Shown: positions 38,902 to 48,877 of the stretch, piece by piece
Numbering within the stretch: the first letter of the stretch is position 1
How the letters are laid out: the number at the start of each line of letters is the position of its first letter
From: Margaritifera margaritifera
Lineage: Eukaryota; Mollusca; Bivalvia; Unionida; Margaritiferidae
NCBI GenBank assembly: GCA_029931535.1
Contig: JAQPZY010000393.1
Span: 83,969-147,968 of the forward strand
DNA length: 64,000 bases
Direction: 5' to 3'
Made by a program: the position numbers and the translations under genes
Notes under the pieces: generated by a model
Database searches by the model: none
Told to the model about the DNA's origin: nothing
What the model saw: only the letters and a program-made list of their open reading frames with translations

Positions 38902-39059
38902 GATGCTTTTAATATATCTTGAGCACCTTTTTGTAACAAGAAACTCGTTGTCTACAGGCTTGTATCCTGATGTTGGTGGTTCGGGAGCATCTGGAACAAG
39001 AGCTCTCAAGTCAGCCTGTGCTTCCTGGTAGGAGGGGTACATCTGCCTCAGCCCATAAA
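38902..39059 (-). CDS. Possible isolated spliced exon, unknown protein
   Basis: On the minus strand a pyrimidine-rich tract ending ttctcttcag (acceptor, just above 39,059) precedes 158 bp of open frame. The exon ends before gtgagt (donor, 38,896-38,901). It encodes about 52 residues including MYPSYQEAQADLRALVPD and PEPPTSGYKPVDNEFLV, a non-repetitive, coding-like composition. The frame is open from 38,797 to 39,078, but the splice-bounded part is the likely exon. It could belong to a host gene or to a decayed element gene next to the ATPase. No partner exon was recognised. Confidence 0.35.
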
Positions 39060-39150
39060 CTGAAGAGAAAAGAATCAATTGTTAAACAAATTTATTATCA
39101 TATTTTATATATCGCATGTGATGGCTTTCAGTAGTCTAGGATAAAGAATT

Positions 39151-39154
<4 letters not shown>

Positions 39155-39211
<57 letters not shown>
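39155..39211. repeat. (TC)n microsatellite
   Basis: About 28 uninterrupted TC dinucleotides between the exon-like sequence and the ATPase remnant. It lies in a non-coding stretch (39,079-39,385) with nothing else recognisable. Confidence 0.95.
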
Positions 39212-39214
<3 letters not shown>

Positions 39215-39385
39215 CATATTTTGCCTGAATCATGTATGTTTACATGTAATTGTATGAAATCATACTAATTTACTGCCGCTATGCGTATAAATTTCTTATC
39301 GATTGTAGTGAAAGGGCTTTATTCTAAGTTGTAAGAACTTGCAGCCCGAACCCATTTGTTAACATTTATTGGCAATAAAATATCT

Positions 39386-39900
39386 TTACAGACCGCAAAA
39401 GAGAATGATCATGTTGGTGTTGTCGCGGATCACCTTTGGGATTTGGGCGTACCTCTGGGCAAGGCACACTACGTCGACCTTTTGGTGTATCCCGCGGCTA
39501 AAGAGGCTGGTGTAATTATTTTGTCCGTCCTGAATCACATCATCGAAAACGAGAACGTTGTTCTTGTTGCGATCAAGGTCGTCCTGCCCTGGGGCGTCGT
39601 CGACACTAGGAAAGAGTATTCCACGGCGTCGATCTCGTCGTCTTTTATAGGCTGCCTGCTACTGGTCTCGTGAACGGTTGTGTCACCAATCTGCCACAGC
39701 ACGTCGTAGCATGCGCTGGGGGCGACCATGTACAAAGCCGTTCCCACTTAATCCAGCGCGTCAGGCGGTTGAGCAACAGCTGGGTCTTGCCACTGCCCTA
39801 CGAGCCAATCAGCAATGCGCGAACGCGGTCAGGCGGTAGGGGCCAATGATACCGTGGTATTTTAATACCTAATTTGTCTGAAAAGTCAACGAACTACATA
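39386..39900 (-). pseudogene. ATP: Polinton-type DNA-packaging ATPase remnant (A32/FtsK-HerA-like)
   Basis: A decayed genome-packaging ATPase, which in Polintons and related viruses pumps DNA into capsids. On the minus strand the frame enters through IKIPRYHWPLPPDRVRAL. It reaches the P-loop at 39,783-39,806, read as GS-stop-GSGKT: a TAG at 39798-39800 sits inside Walker A. After NRLTRW a frameshift occurs. The original frame returns with a Walker B, VLVFDDVIQD (39,536-39,550 core), then NYTSLFSRG and LAQRYAQIPKVIRDNTN, and ends at TAA 39386-39388. The stop in the nucleotide-binding loop and the frameshift mean no active enzyme. It lies opposite in strand to the PLA2-like and integrase remnants beside it. 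Confidence 0.82.
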
Positions 39901-39996
39901 CCTATTAAATGTTTTCAGTATCTTCCAAACTGATTGCATACTGTCTACGCTGTCGGCGATAGACCGTAACCATTGGTGGTCGCCGAATGGTAGCCC

Positions 39997-40452
39997 TTGC
40001 CAACAAGTGCTAGAGCCATCTTAGGGATTTGTAGTGTGTGCGATGCGGAAAAGGCTACGTTCTTGAGGGGACCCAAGGTAGAAAAGCGCGGAGGCGACAT
40101 CACGGCAAGCATCGGAAAGCATCCAGGGCTGCGCTGGAATAAGTATTCCGAGGAAAAGCACCTGCCGCACTATAACTTCTGCGGACCTGGGACCCGGATA
40201 AACATTCTGCTAGATGCCTGCAGCTAGCCCAGCTAGGCGCCCATCAATCGCGTGGATGCCGTGTGCTACCGGCACGACCTGTTGTACTCGCACAACGACG
40301 ACAAGCTCAACCAGCACAAGGCAAACGTTGACCTGATCCACGACCTAAAAGCCATCCGAGGACCCACCATCGGCGAACGACTTGGCCGCATGCTCGTTAC
40401 GGGTGGGTTGAGAAGGCCAAAGCACGCGGTCGGCGGTCGCGCAGCCATCTGA
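39997..40452 (+). pseudogene. Phospholipase A2-like domain protein remnant
   Basis: One frame reads through an N-terminal basic segment, then YNFCGPGT (40171-40194), which resembles the calcium-binding loop of PLA2 domains. Two TAG stops follow (40225-40227, 40234-40236). The frame then continues with AVCYRHDLLYS, whose His-Asp pair (40273-40278) matches the PLA2 catalytic dyad, and LNQHKANVDLIHDL. Such domains occur in minor capsid proteins of parvoviruses and of some adintovirus/Polinton-like elements, where they act on endosomal membranes. Core residues survive on both sides of the nonsense codons, so decay is recent or mild. The start is uncertain; the C-terminus ends at TGA 40450-40452, 24 bp before the integrase ATG. 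Confidence 0.72.
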
Positions 40453-40476
40453 AGGCGGGCCCAATAGGTTGGAGCT

Positions 40477-40805
40477 ATGGAGGCCCGTCTTGCATCCGTC
40501 TACTACAGATGAAGGGCAGCGGCTAAAAGGATGGCAGTGGCGGCCAGAGCCCCTATAGACACTGCCAGGGAGTGGCTGAAAAAACAGGCACCACGAAAAA
40601 TCTTCTGCCCGTGTTTTAATGTCTTGACTCCAAACGAGGTGCGTCTCGCAAAAATCATATTTCTGCTGCATTAAATGGTTGGCAACCGCGTGTACAAGTA
40701 CGCGTTGACCGTGATGGACGTCGTCAGTCGCTACAAATAAGCCGAGCCCATAGCAAGTCAGGAGGTTGCTGACGTTGTCGCTGATCTATAAGCAGGGTCC
40801 GCTCT
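40477..40805 (+). pseudogene. INT: Retroviral-type (rve) integrase remnant, copy 1
   Basis: Starts at ATG 40477 with MEARLASVYYR, then an in-frame TGA. It continues AREWLKKQAP and LTPNEVRLAK, has a TAA, then KYALTVMDVVSRYK carrying the first catalytic Asp (40717-40719). A further TAA falls at 40738-40740. A shifted frame gives IYKQGPL near 40,786-40,806, after which similarity fades; the second Asp and the Glu are not found. This is the N-terminal half of a Polinton DDE integrase, the enzyme that inserts the element. It lies directly downstream of the PLA2-like remnant on the same strand. Confidence 0.75.
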
Positions 40806-41010
40806 ATACACCACCTCGATAAGCCCCCTGATGGGGTGGGTGATCGGCCGCTTCGCCGTGGGTTCGTGCGAGAAGAGTTGCAGGTCGTGCCAGATGGTAA
40901 CCTAAGACCTCCCAAGGGTATTTTCACCACAGCAAAAAGCCCGTTGAATCAAACTGCAGGTCTCGAGTAAGGAGTTCATAAATTCATCAAGCTGTTTGTC
41001 GGCCTCCAAC
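40806..41010 (-). other. Coding-like tail beyond the second POLB C-terminus
   Basis: On the minus strand, after the POLB stop, one frame reads TKLEADKQLDEFMNSLL and later IWHDLQLFSHEPTAKRP with a single stop between. This is coding-like but unidentified. It might be a neighbouring accessory gene of the same element. Confidence 0.25.
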
Positions 41011-41015
41011 TTCGT

Positions 41016-41260
41016 TTAGACGTGGACATAGGCTCTAGTCGTGATCCCATTGGGTCCGATCCATTTTGTCGTGTCCAGCGGAGAGAGGCTCGTCTTTGTC
41101 AGGCTATATACCCCTATCTGGTGTGGTTTTTTTGCTACGCATGACTGCGTTGGTGTGGCGAAACTCCCTTCTCTTTGTGAGGCTCTCGAGGTACAGTTTA
41201 TGCTGGAGGTCGGCTTTTACCGTCGATCTTGCTATACCCTTACTCTGGTATGTCCATATA
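41016..41260 (-). pseudogene. POLB: POLB C-terminal remnant, second lineage
   Basis: Minus-strand fragment. VKADLQHKLYLESLTKRREF and an AVMRSKK patch are followed, in another frame, by TSLSPLDTTKWIGPNGITT and a TAA at 41016-41018. The SPLDTTKW block matches in kind the SPLYTKRW block near the POLB C-terminus of the array units and LDTKKW at about 50,410. Only the C-terminal ~80 residues remain. It is not the source of the array: spelling, base composition and strand all differ. It faces the plus-strand integrase, as expected for a compact Polinton with divergent gene blocks. Confidence 0.65.
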
Positions 41261-42000
41261 GATCGTCACTAAGATTTTTTCTATTACTTTTTTTGTCTGC
41301 ACAATATCAAAAAAGCTCCCACAATCATTCTGAGAGTACTATAGATGAGATTAGATAGCATTCTATTGAATGCTATGTAAATAATTTTCTCTCTCTCCTC
41401 TTGTAGTCATAATAAAGAGCAATTTCATTTTTAAATTTGTCGTTTATTGATTATGCAATTTTTTTTCCAAAGTAATGGTATCGTACTAAAGGCACATGTT
41501 TTCCAATTAGTAATACTGGTTTCAAATTTCTATCACATTTAATGTTTTTATTTGATCATTAGCGGGTGTGTAGAAATCATAAAATTTGTCACCATCGTAC
41601 AAAGTATGTATTCCTACGGCACTATGAAATAGATGCATAAAGAGAAAAAAACATCCTCCAGATTGATTAAAGTCTCAGCACCAAATCTTATTTGGTCAAT
41701 CTTTTTATTCAAGTAATCTTTCATTCCATTTGCAATAGCTGTATTCAGTTCGTATTTGTACTCTTCAGTTTCTGTAGAAATCGGGTCAATGCCGTTTGTC
41801 TATTATAAACCATAATTCTTGTTTAAAGCTGACTGTGCCACACGTTTCTGTCGCACCTTCGCTGCACGCGAGCAGCATATCAGACACGACTTTTGTTAAT
41901 TGTTAGGTATTTAAATAACCGAAAAAGATGTATACCTTTGAAAACACTTTTGAACACAAAAATGGTGCATGTTAAAGTGAAGCTTTTATCAACAGGTAAA
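41261..42000. other. AT-rich stretch with no gene recognised
   Basis: No coherent frame on either strand and no repeats beyond short T runs. A possible polyadenylation-like aataaa lies near 41,410. Confidence 0.5.
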
Positions 42001-42973
42001 TGGCAGAAAGTGGTTTTGATTTTGATAATTCACTGAAACTCGTTTGAATATGTTGATTAGTATTATATTATAGATAATGAGACAGGAATCGACAAAACTA
42101 TAAATCTTGCTAAAGATTTTATGATCAGAGTCTGCGACAATTTGATGCTTGACAACAATCTATAAAACAAAACATTATTAAATAGGAGAAGCTATTCGTA
42201 AATTATGGTTATAAAGTAGGACTGGACTTTTGGATGTAAATATGCAATATAGATACTGATGGTGATATATACAAAATAAATAACGACAGATCGTGTAATT
42301 TATTTCATTTGAACTTCACCAAAAATGATTATTTAAAACCTTTAACACCGAGTTAAATAATGAAAAAAACCCAAAGAATACAATTTCTGGAACGAATGAA
42401 ATACTGAGGATTGATAAAATAAACAAACTTTCAGAACAGCCTAAATATCCTCTGGAACCCAATATTGAACACAAGAAACCATTAGCACTACCCGATTAAA
42501 TACAAATGCAAATCATAGACAGGTTAAAGTAGCCGAGACCAGCTTCGTTCAAACAAGGGAAAGAAAATATTACCTTAAACAAGATGAAAGATAATTAAGG
42601 GGTTACACTGTAGAAGTTGTCAATTCAAGATTAGAATCTATAAAATCTGACCTTGAAATGTATGAATAACAGATTGAAGAGTTTAAAAAAAAGCCTTCAG
42701 GAAAGAATCATACCCAAGCAAAAACTCTGCATTGCAACAATAGGGAATGTGATGAAACTACAAATAGCCAATTAATTGGAAAACCAACGCAGCTGGGATT
42801 TCACTGAAATTATTGAGCGGCTGCTTAGGAATGATATCCATATTTTTTATTTCCTAGATGAACATTGTATTTTGCTTGTATTGGCATTAGTGGGCTTTTT
42901 ATTAGCATTTTTGAACAAAAATATAAACAAAACATTTAACAGAATTCTCGAAGTTTCTGAGAGTAAACTATGA
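42001..42973 (+). pseudogene. Decayed unrecognised gene ending in a membrane-segment ORF
   Basis: Pieces with coding-like composition follow one another on the plus strand: ATG-led AESGFDFDNSL (42001), GIDKTINLAKDFMI (about 42,085), KINKLSEQPKYPLEPNIE (about 42,418), VEVVNSRLESIKSDLEMYE (about 42,613), then an open ORF at 42776-42973. That ORF encodes 65 residues with a strongly hydrophobic run, CILLVLALVGFLLAFL (residues 31-46), and a short basic tail. Stops and frame changes separate the pieces. The overall look is a coiled-coil-rich protein anchored at its C-terminus. I do not recognise it. Its AT-rich codon use resembles the array POLB rather than the GC-rich cluster upstream. Confidence 0.35.
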
Positions 42974-43309
42974 CAAAAGGTATGCGATAGCAGCTATTTG
43001 GAAACTCAAAGTTGTATTTGCTGAATACGCTTTGGACGTCATTTGTTTTAATGGCATATTGTTTTCAGGTGGTTCCCTACTGTTAAAATATTGTATATGT
43101 TATATTGTTTGTCACATAGAGATAATTCATGTTAGTAAAGCATGCAATCTGTATCTTCTAACTACTACACTTCCGATCTGTAAACGATTGAACCAACTAT
43201 AATTATTTTCTTGATTTTACATATTTCCTTGGTAAAGTTATAATGAATCTTTTTTTCTAATGTGAAAAAACGATTTCCGTGCTTTGAAATTTATCTTCCT
43301 TCATAATAG
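42974..43309. other. Non-coding gap
   Basis: AT-rich; nothing recognised. Confidence 0.5.
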
Positions 43310-44158
43310 TTTAAAATTGGCATTTTCCTTTGCTGCTTGCTCTGTAGCTAAACTTTTGCCTTTGATGATGTTATACGGGTTATTATATTCTGTGCCATAG
43401 ACCTTAAACAACCATGGGTAATACCTGGTGTTAGGGTAAGGAAATACTTCTCCTTGAGCATTTAAAAATCCCTGTAAAACATCTTAAAACTTTCGATGTG
43501 GAAGTTCATCTTTAGCACACACGACTGGATTCCAAGAAGCTAAGTACGAACTGTGAGTCAGAAGATAATGTAGTTCCCAGGTATTCCTGTTTTTTTCTTC
43601 TTTCTTCACATGCAATGATAAGTCATGAGTTTACGCTTAATTTTTTTCCTGAAAATATAGGTCGTTAGGTCGATGAATGGAAAGTCTAGGAACTATTTTG
43701 CAAGAGAGCTTCAATGCCTTTCGTTTCCAAAGAAGTCAATGGAAGTAAGGAATAGTCACTCAAGTCTTTTACACTACGTTCAAAATCTTCTCTTCTGAGA
43801 TGAGGGACCATGCGTTGTCCTGTTACTCTTCGAACTTTTCTTCTGAACTCATATGTCTTGTTGTTTCTCATGGATTTGACAACCATAACAATGTTTTCTA
43901 GTTAGGCCTACGATTCCTTCAGTCACGTGACGAGCAAAAGAGTGTTGTTCTTCTTCTGGCCATCATCTTGACTGTATTTTTGTCTTCTTCTTCATTTATG
44001 GTCTGTGACTGTTGTTGTTCTGAAGAGAAAACATCCTCCTCGGCTATCTCCATAGGTTTCTGTTCCATCTTTTTTTCTAATAGTCGACGATCTCGCAAAC
44101 TGTTGATTTCCAGAGTAATATTAAATTCTGCATACAAGATGACGTTCAATATGTTCAT
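43310..44158 (-). pseudogene. Decayed unidentified gene upstream of no known partner
   Basis: Read on the minus strand from 44158. An acidic, glutamine-rich N-terminus (MEQKPMEIAEEDVFSSEQQQ) is followed by RREDFERSVKDLSDYSLLPL (in 43686-43886) and then a shifted frame with THSSYLASWNPVVCAKDELP. After a stop comes VLQGFLNAQGEVFPYPNTRY, PWLFKVYGTEYNNPYNIIKG and a terminal LATEQAAKENANF near 43,310. The pieces are strongly coding-like and collinear but need at least two stops and two frame changes. I know no family with this pattern. It lies on the same strand as the capsid-like remnant 1.5 kb away and may be a structural or accessory gene of the same element. Confidence 0.45.
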
Positions 44159-44832
44159 CAGAGTTGAGAGGGTACAGAAACCATTTGTAAGCTAGTGGAC
44201 GTAGTATTATCTTTTTGAGATTGTCCAGAATCAGTTACATAAATAAACGCTGACCGAATTGTCGCATATTTATAAAAGGCGGTAGATCCGTTTAATCTGA
44301 TTGGCTACGCTGAATAAGGGGCGTGTTTCCCAAACGAAATTTCATGGTTTTAATATGCCCCATCGCAAAATTTAGTCAGTCTACTTTTTTCTGCAAGAGA
44401 AAAATATAGGGGGCTTCGAGATTGAATTTAGAAGAAATTATCTCGTAAAACAATTATCCAAGGGACCGGATGTCTGGAAAATTGACGGACACAATTTTGG
44501 CGGAAAAAAGCAAGCAAAGCTTGAAAGCACAAGGTATTTGCGTCAGTCTCATGTAATTCGTTGATACCAATATAATTATTTGCTTGAATTTATTTGTTTA
44601 TATTTGCATGAATTTATTTGCTTAAATTCGTAGATCAATTTACTTGATATGAGTATAACTGTGTTTGAGTTCATTTATCTGAATTCGTACAATGATCTTC
44701 TTTATATAAGTTTGACGAATTATTGGAATTTGTCGTCTTGATTGTTATAGGAATCATGTATTCTAAGAATTTCATGCATTACTTTAGTTGATACGAGTTA
44801 CGAGAATCCGTGTGAATTCACCGATCTTAGAT

Positions 44833-44966
44833 GATTTCACGTATGATAAAGACTTGAGTGTGTATTGACTGAAATTAACGTTGTTAAGCCATGAAGTGAG
44901 ATTTCATGTATGCTAAAGACTTGAATGTCTGAATTCGCTGAAATTAACGTAGTTAAGTCATGTAAT
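44833..44966. repeat. Two-copy tandem duplication, 67-bp period
   Basis: gatttcacgtatgataaag at 44833 recurs as gatttcatgtatgctaaag at 44900, and the shared ctgaaattaacgt-gttaag block follows in both, so two diverged copies sit head to tail. The surrounding stretch 44,159-45,663 is otherwise AT-rich, with tttgcttgaattt-like short repeats near 44,580-44,690 and no convincing gene. Confidence 0.75.
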
Positions 44967-45663
44967 GAATTGCATTCATTCATTTGTATAATTGAGGCGA
45001 GAACGGAACTGTTATGTCTCGTGTTAATGTGAGTCAGCGATGAAATAGCCGTTAGGAAGTACATTTATCTTATGAAACTAGGTTTGTTTATGGTCTGCCA
45101 GGTTTGGCTTGACCAGATAGCCTTTGGTATCTGTTTGGATTCCGATAGGACGATATCTGATGTAACGAGAGTGGAGTAATGATCTATTCCCAGTAGGATA
45201 TCTGACAGAAGATTTAGGTTGCTTCTCTGTTTATTTTGAAAGGGGAAATAGCTCCACTGACGCATCCACGTACCTACGTATCGACGTATCCACCTACCCA
45301 CACAAATTTGAGGGCCGAAAGAGGCGAGATAGAGAGAGTGCGGAGGGGAAAAAATCGGAAGAACAAAGAAAACAGCAACGGTGAATTTTGGAGGGTCCAG
45401 CTGTTATGCTGCTATGCAGGGACGATGACTTCGATTGTACACTCGATTATATGATGAACTAATTATATCGTTTAAACAGATCGGCTATTTGCATAAGTAT
45501 ATTTGTTTTCAAATTCAGTAAATGATTTATTTCAAAAAGAAGTGTATCTTCCTAATGTAATGTATTTTCCCAGTTTGTTTATGCAATTGATTAAATTGTT
45601 ATATTTCATGTACGGGGGCTCGTGTTATTCTGTTCTATATATCTGCTCAGATCTCTATTTATT

Positions 45664-46453
45664 CTATCTATAAGTTTCATCATTTATATTATTATTTACT
45701 CGATCCGGGCAATAACACCGAGGTCGATCATCCTCTAGAAAACGATAACCAACCAAATAAAGCAGATACCTTGTAACGAGGGTAATAAACGCCACAGTAT
45801 TGTACTCGTTAGCATTATCCATCAAATATAACACGGTACTACTTCGATTCAGTCTCAGGGGTACATCCACTCCATTCAATAAATACTTGTCTTGCAAGCA
45901 CATGTCCAAGTGCAAATGATCCATGTCTAAACTACGTCCTTGTTTGGTTTTCTTTCGGCTTTCGATGAATGAAACATTGTGAGGATAGTCAGCTTCTTTC
46001 AACTTTGTGTAGTTGAAGGCATCCAAAGTGTCAGGTTTCCATACCAGCGAAGCATCCTGATGTATGTTCTTGGCTTCTGCTCCGTACGTCAAGAGATTTT
46101 CTAGGTAGGATCGGTAAGGGTAAGTGTCTATGCTGCTGCTGACTAGTTACAAATCCTTTTCGCTGAAATAGGAATGCATGAAGTTGTTGACGGGAGTCAC
46201 TCCGGCATCGTCCTTTGGATTGGTGTTGTCCGTTTTGAGAACTTTCACTTTCATGTACAAGCCACTGTTTATTCAGATCGATGTTATCTTTGGTTTGTCC
46301 TTTGATTTCAAATTCTATAGGTGATGAAATGATCAAGGTCGACAGAGGATGAAATTCTATCCATTGGGATTCTTGCATCGTCGCCATCGTCGGTGGCATG
46401 GCAAACAAATCGAGTTCTGACTTGGGACATTCGCAACAATCTCGGTGCATCAT
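45664..46453 (-). pseudogene. Capsid-like protein remnant (F54H12.2-like family)
   Basis: Minus-strand gene in two overlapping frames. The first part, from ATG 46453, has a Cys-rich start, then SELDLFAMPPTMATMQES, SPIEFEIKGQTKDNIDL and NKQWLVHES. The frame then shifts near 46,250: VTPVNNFMHSYFSEKD, a TAA, then PYRSYLENLLTYGAEAKN, a central MDHLHLDMCLQDKYLLNGVD and VPLRLNRSS. This order matches, from memory, the animal-genome family labelled F54H12.2-like, often linked to Polinton-type elements and probably a double-jelly-roll capsid protein. About 260 residues remain and the C-terminal half is absent. The capsid assignment is inference; the family resemblance is the firmer part. Confidence 0.6.
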
Positions 46454-47090
46454 TTTTCCTTTTTCCCAGTTAGTAATGAAAAAAGTCCTATTCTCTGACA
46501 GCTGTTCTACTTTTCTTATTCTTTTTCTGACAGTGTCTATGTCTGAAGAGTTTTCGACATAATGTTTAGTGGGTTTTGGGGATTTTTTTGTTTTTGGTAT
46601 TTTGTGAATGAAGAGGAAAAGACGCGCTCTATTCTTTCCTTTTCATACTTCATGTCTCAGTGAGCGGGGCTTATTAAAAAAGAATCGTGTTGACTTGTTT
46701 TTATACACACAAATTCGTTTTTAAACATGCTCACATTACACTGGTCTACGATTTTTTTTAAGTCGTCTGCTACAGAGATAAAATGTGATATTTATTAAGT
46801 ATTTTGAAGTGCTGAATTCAAATATGACAATTAAAACAACTGATTGGATAATGTTTCCATCCATAATATTTAAGTTTTTACATTTTACGTCTATGTATAT
46901 TGTGTACATAGTAGAGTTTTAATCATAAATTGTAAACCTAGGTCTTTTCATGTGTTTATGGTTGCTTTACAGGATAATATTTCACCTGTCCTGTTTATGT
47001 AACAGCAAAAGGGTTATATAAATAAACAAATATATTGAAACAAAAGTTAAAAAAACTATTATGTATATATATAAGTACATTGTTTAGTCC
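46454..47090. other. Non-coding stretch
   Basis: AT-rich. Short T-rich tracts; no gene recognised on either strand. Confidence 0.5.
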
Positions 47091-48316
47091 TTATTCAGTG
47101 TCTACTCGGCGCTTCTTGGCTTGTCTCTTGTATTCATTAAATGGAGCATCTCTTGTCACTGTCCAGCAATAGTCTGCAAGCATTGATGGGTTCCTTTTGC
47201 CCTGATAGCGTTTCTCCATTGTTGCAATGTCCTGGTGAAATCGCTCGCCGTGCTCGTCGCTCACTGCTCCGCAGTTGGGTGGAAAAAAATCTAGATGAAA
47301 GTGCAAAACAATGTATCTTTAGTGACATGTTGCAACCAAGGCCTTTGTATGCCTTGAGGAGGTTTTCCACCATCTCCCTGTAGTTGTCTGCCTTGTTGTT
47401 TCCGAGAAAATTTGTTGCCACTAACTGGAAGGCTTTCCATGCCGTCTTTTCATGTCCACACAGTTGCAAGGTGAAATGCATCATCTCGAAGAAGTTCACG
47501 AATCTGAGAATCAACAAAGACACCTTCCTTTATCTTAGCTTCACTGAACCTTGGACATTTTCCACAGAGGTACTTGAAAGCTGCTTGTGTTTTGTCCATG
47601 GCCTTGACAAAGTTCTTCATCAGACCCAGCTTGATGTGCAAGGGTGGTAACAAAATCTTCCTTGATTCAACAAGTGGATGCTGAACACTTTTCATCCCAG
47701 GCTCCAATGACTGTCGGAGTGGCCAATCTCTCTTGATATAATGGGAATCTCTCGCACGACTATCCCATTCGCAGAGAAAACAGCAATACTTTGTGTATCC
47801 AGTCTGCAGACCGAGTAAGAGAGCAAGAACCTTGAAATCGCCACAAAGCTACCACTGATGTTGGTCATAGTTTATGCACCTGAAGAGGTGTTTCAAGTTT
47901 TCATAGCTTTCCTTCATATGGACTGCATGACCAACTGGAATTGATGGCAAAACACTGCCATTATGCAGCAAAACAGTCCACTTTTTCTTTTTTGACACAC
48001 CTTTCCCAACTAGAGGCACCATGCAGAAGTAACAATTGCTGATATGATATGTTGGCTCTCTCCAAATCACTGGCACTGCAAAAGGCATAGATTTCCTTTT
48101 CCTGTTAACCACTCGCTAAGATTTGTTGCACAAGTGTTGCAGCATATGTACGGGGGCCCACCTCTTGTCCTGATCTCCAATTTTGCAGCCAAAATAAAGG
48201 TGATAGGCTTTTTTAACCATAGTGGTTATACTGCGCTTTCGTGATGCAAAAGTCACTTCACCACAAACATAGCAGAAGTTATCTGCATTGTTCACACAAG
48301 TACGAGGTATCTCTGC
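47091..48316 (-). pseudogene. Mobile-element-like uncharacterised animal protein, broken copy
   Basis: A long minus-strand gene of about 400 codons, read in order. It has a Cys-rich start (NFCYVCGEVTFASRKR), FGCKIGDQDKRWAP, a TAG, SMPFAVPVIWREP, NCYFCMVPLVGKG, another TAG, KVLALLLGLQTGYTKYCCF, CEWDSRARDSHY, LPPLHIKLGLMKNFVKAMD, KIKEGVFVDSQI, a frameshift, GCNMSLKIH, another shift, HLDFFPPNCGAVSDEHGERF, MLADYCWTV and a basic end. I recall closely similar multi-copy, intronless proteins from cnidarian, arthropod and mollusc genomes with no assigned function, so a mobile-element origin is likely. The Cys pairs suggest zinc binding. Two stops and at least two frameshifts mark it as dead. It is not a known Polinton core gene. 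Confidence 0.6.
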
Positions 48317-48877
48317 TCACTTTGGCTAAACAGAAAATGTGTTCCTTTGCAAAATCAAACACTGACAAATAAGAGAGCACGACACTGTATGATTTAGGGA
48401 AATTTCTTCAGCAGTTATGATTGCATCATCCATGACTTATAGGAATAACATGATGCAATTCATATCATGTATGACGCAATACCAGCTTCAGATTGCATCA
48501 TTCATTGTTTCGCCTAAAAAGCAAGTACTATCCAAACCCAGTCATAGATTTATTCATAGATCCAGTCAAAGATGTATTTTAGTCATTTCTGGTTTAAATT
48601 GAGATCCCTTCCCTTTATAACTCACTTATCCTCCGCCATTTCCAAGTCAAGGGTCGTATATACTGACCCAGTATAATATCTTTAAAACTATAGCCAATCA
48701 ACAATTTTAAACATCATTTTCGTTCTCAGTGACCCAGAATTAGTAAATTTTGACAACATTTATTGCGGAAGCATTTTGGCTGTAGACCAGTGTTATCTCT
48801 ATCGATCCTTGCACACAAAAAAAAGAACAATGTATTCATTCACGTCGCGTACCGAACTTACGCTTTGTTGTGGTGTG
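48317..48877. other. Non-coding stretch with gatgcaat/attgcatc words
   Basis: Between 48,415 and 48,510 the words attgcatcat and gatgcaattcat recur in both orientations, suggesting a decayed short inverted-repeat element. No gene seen. Confidence 0.4.

Noticed and set aside
39356..39673. Plus-strand 105-codon ORF
   Set aside because: Exactly antisense to the ATPase Walker B region.
40345..40671. Minus-strand 108-codon ORF
   Set aside because: Antisense to the PLA2-like and integrase remnants, which have recognisable motifs on the plus strand.
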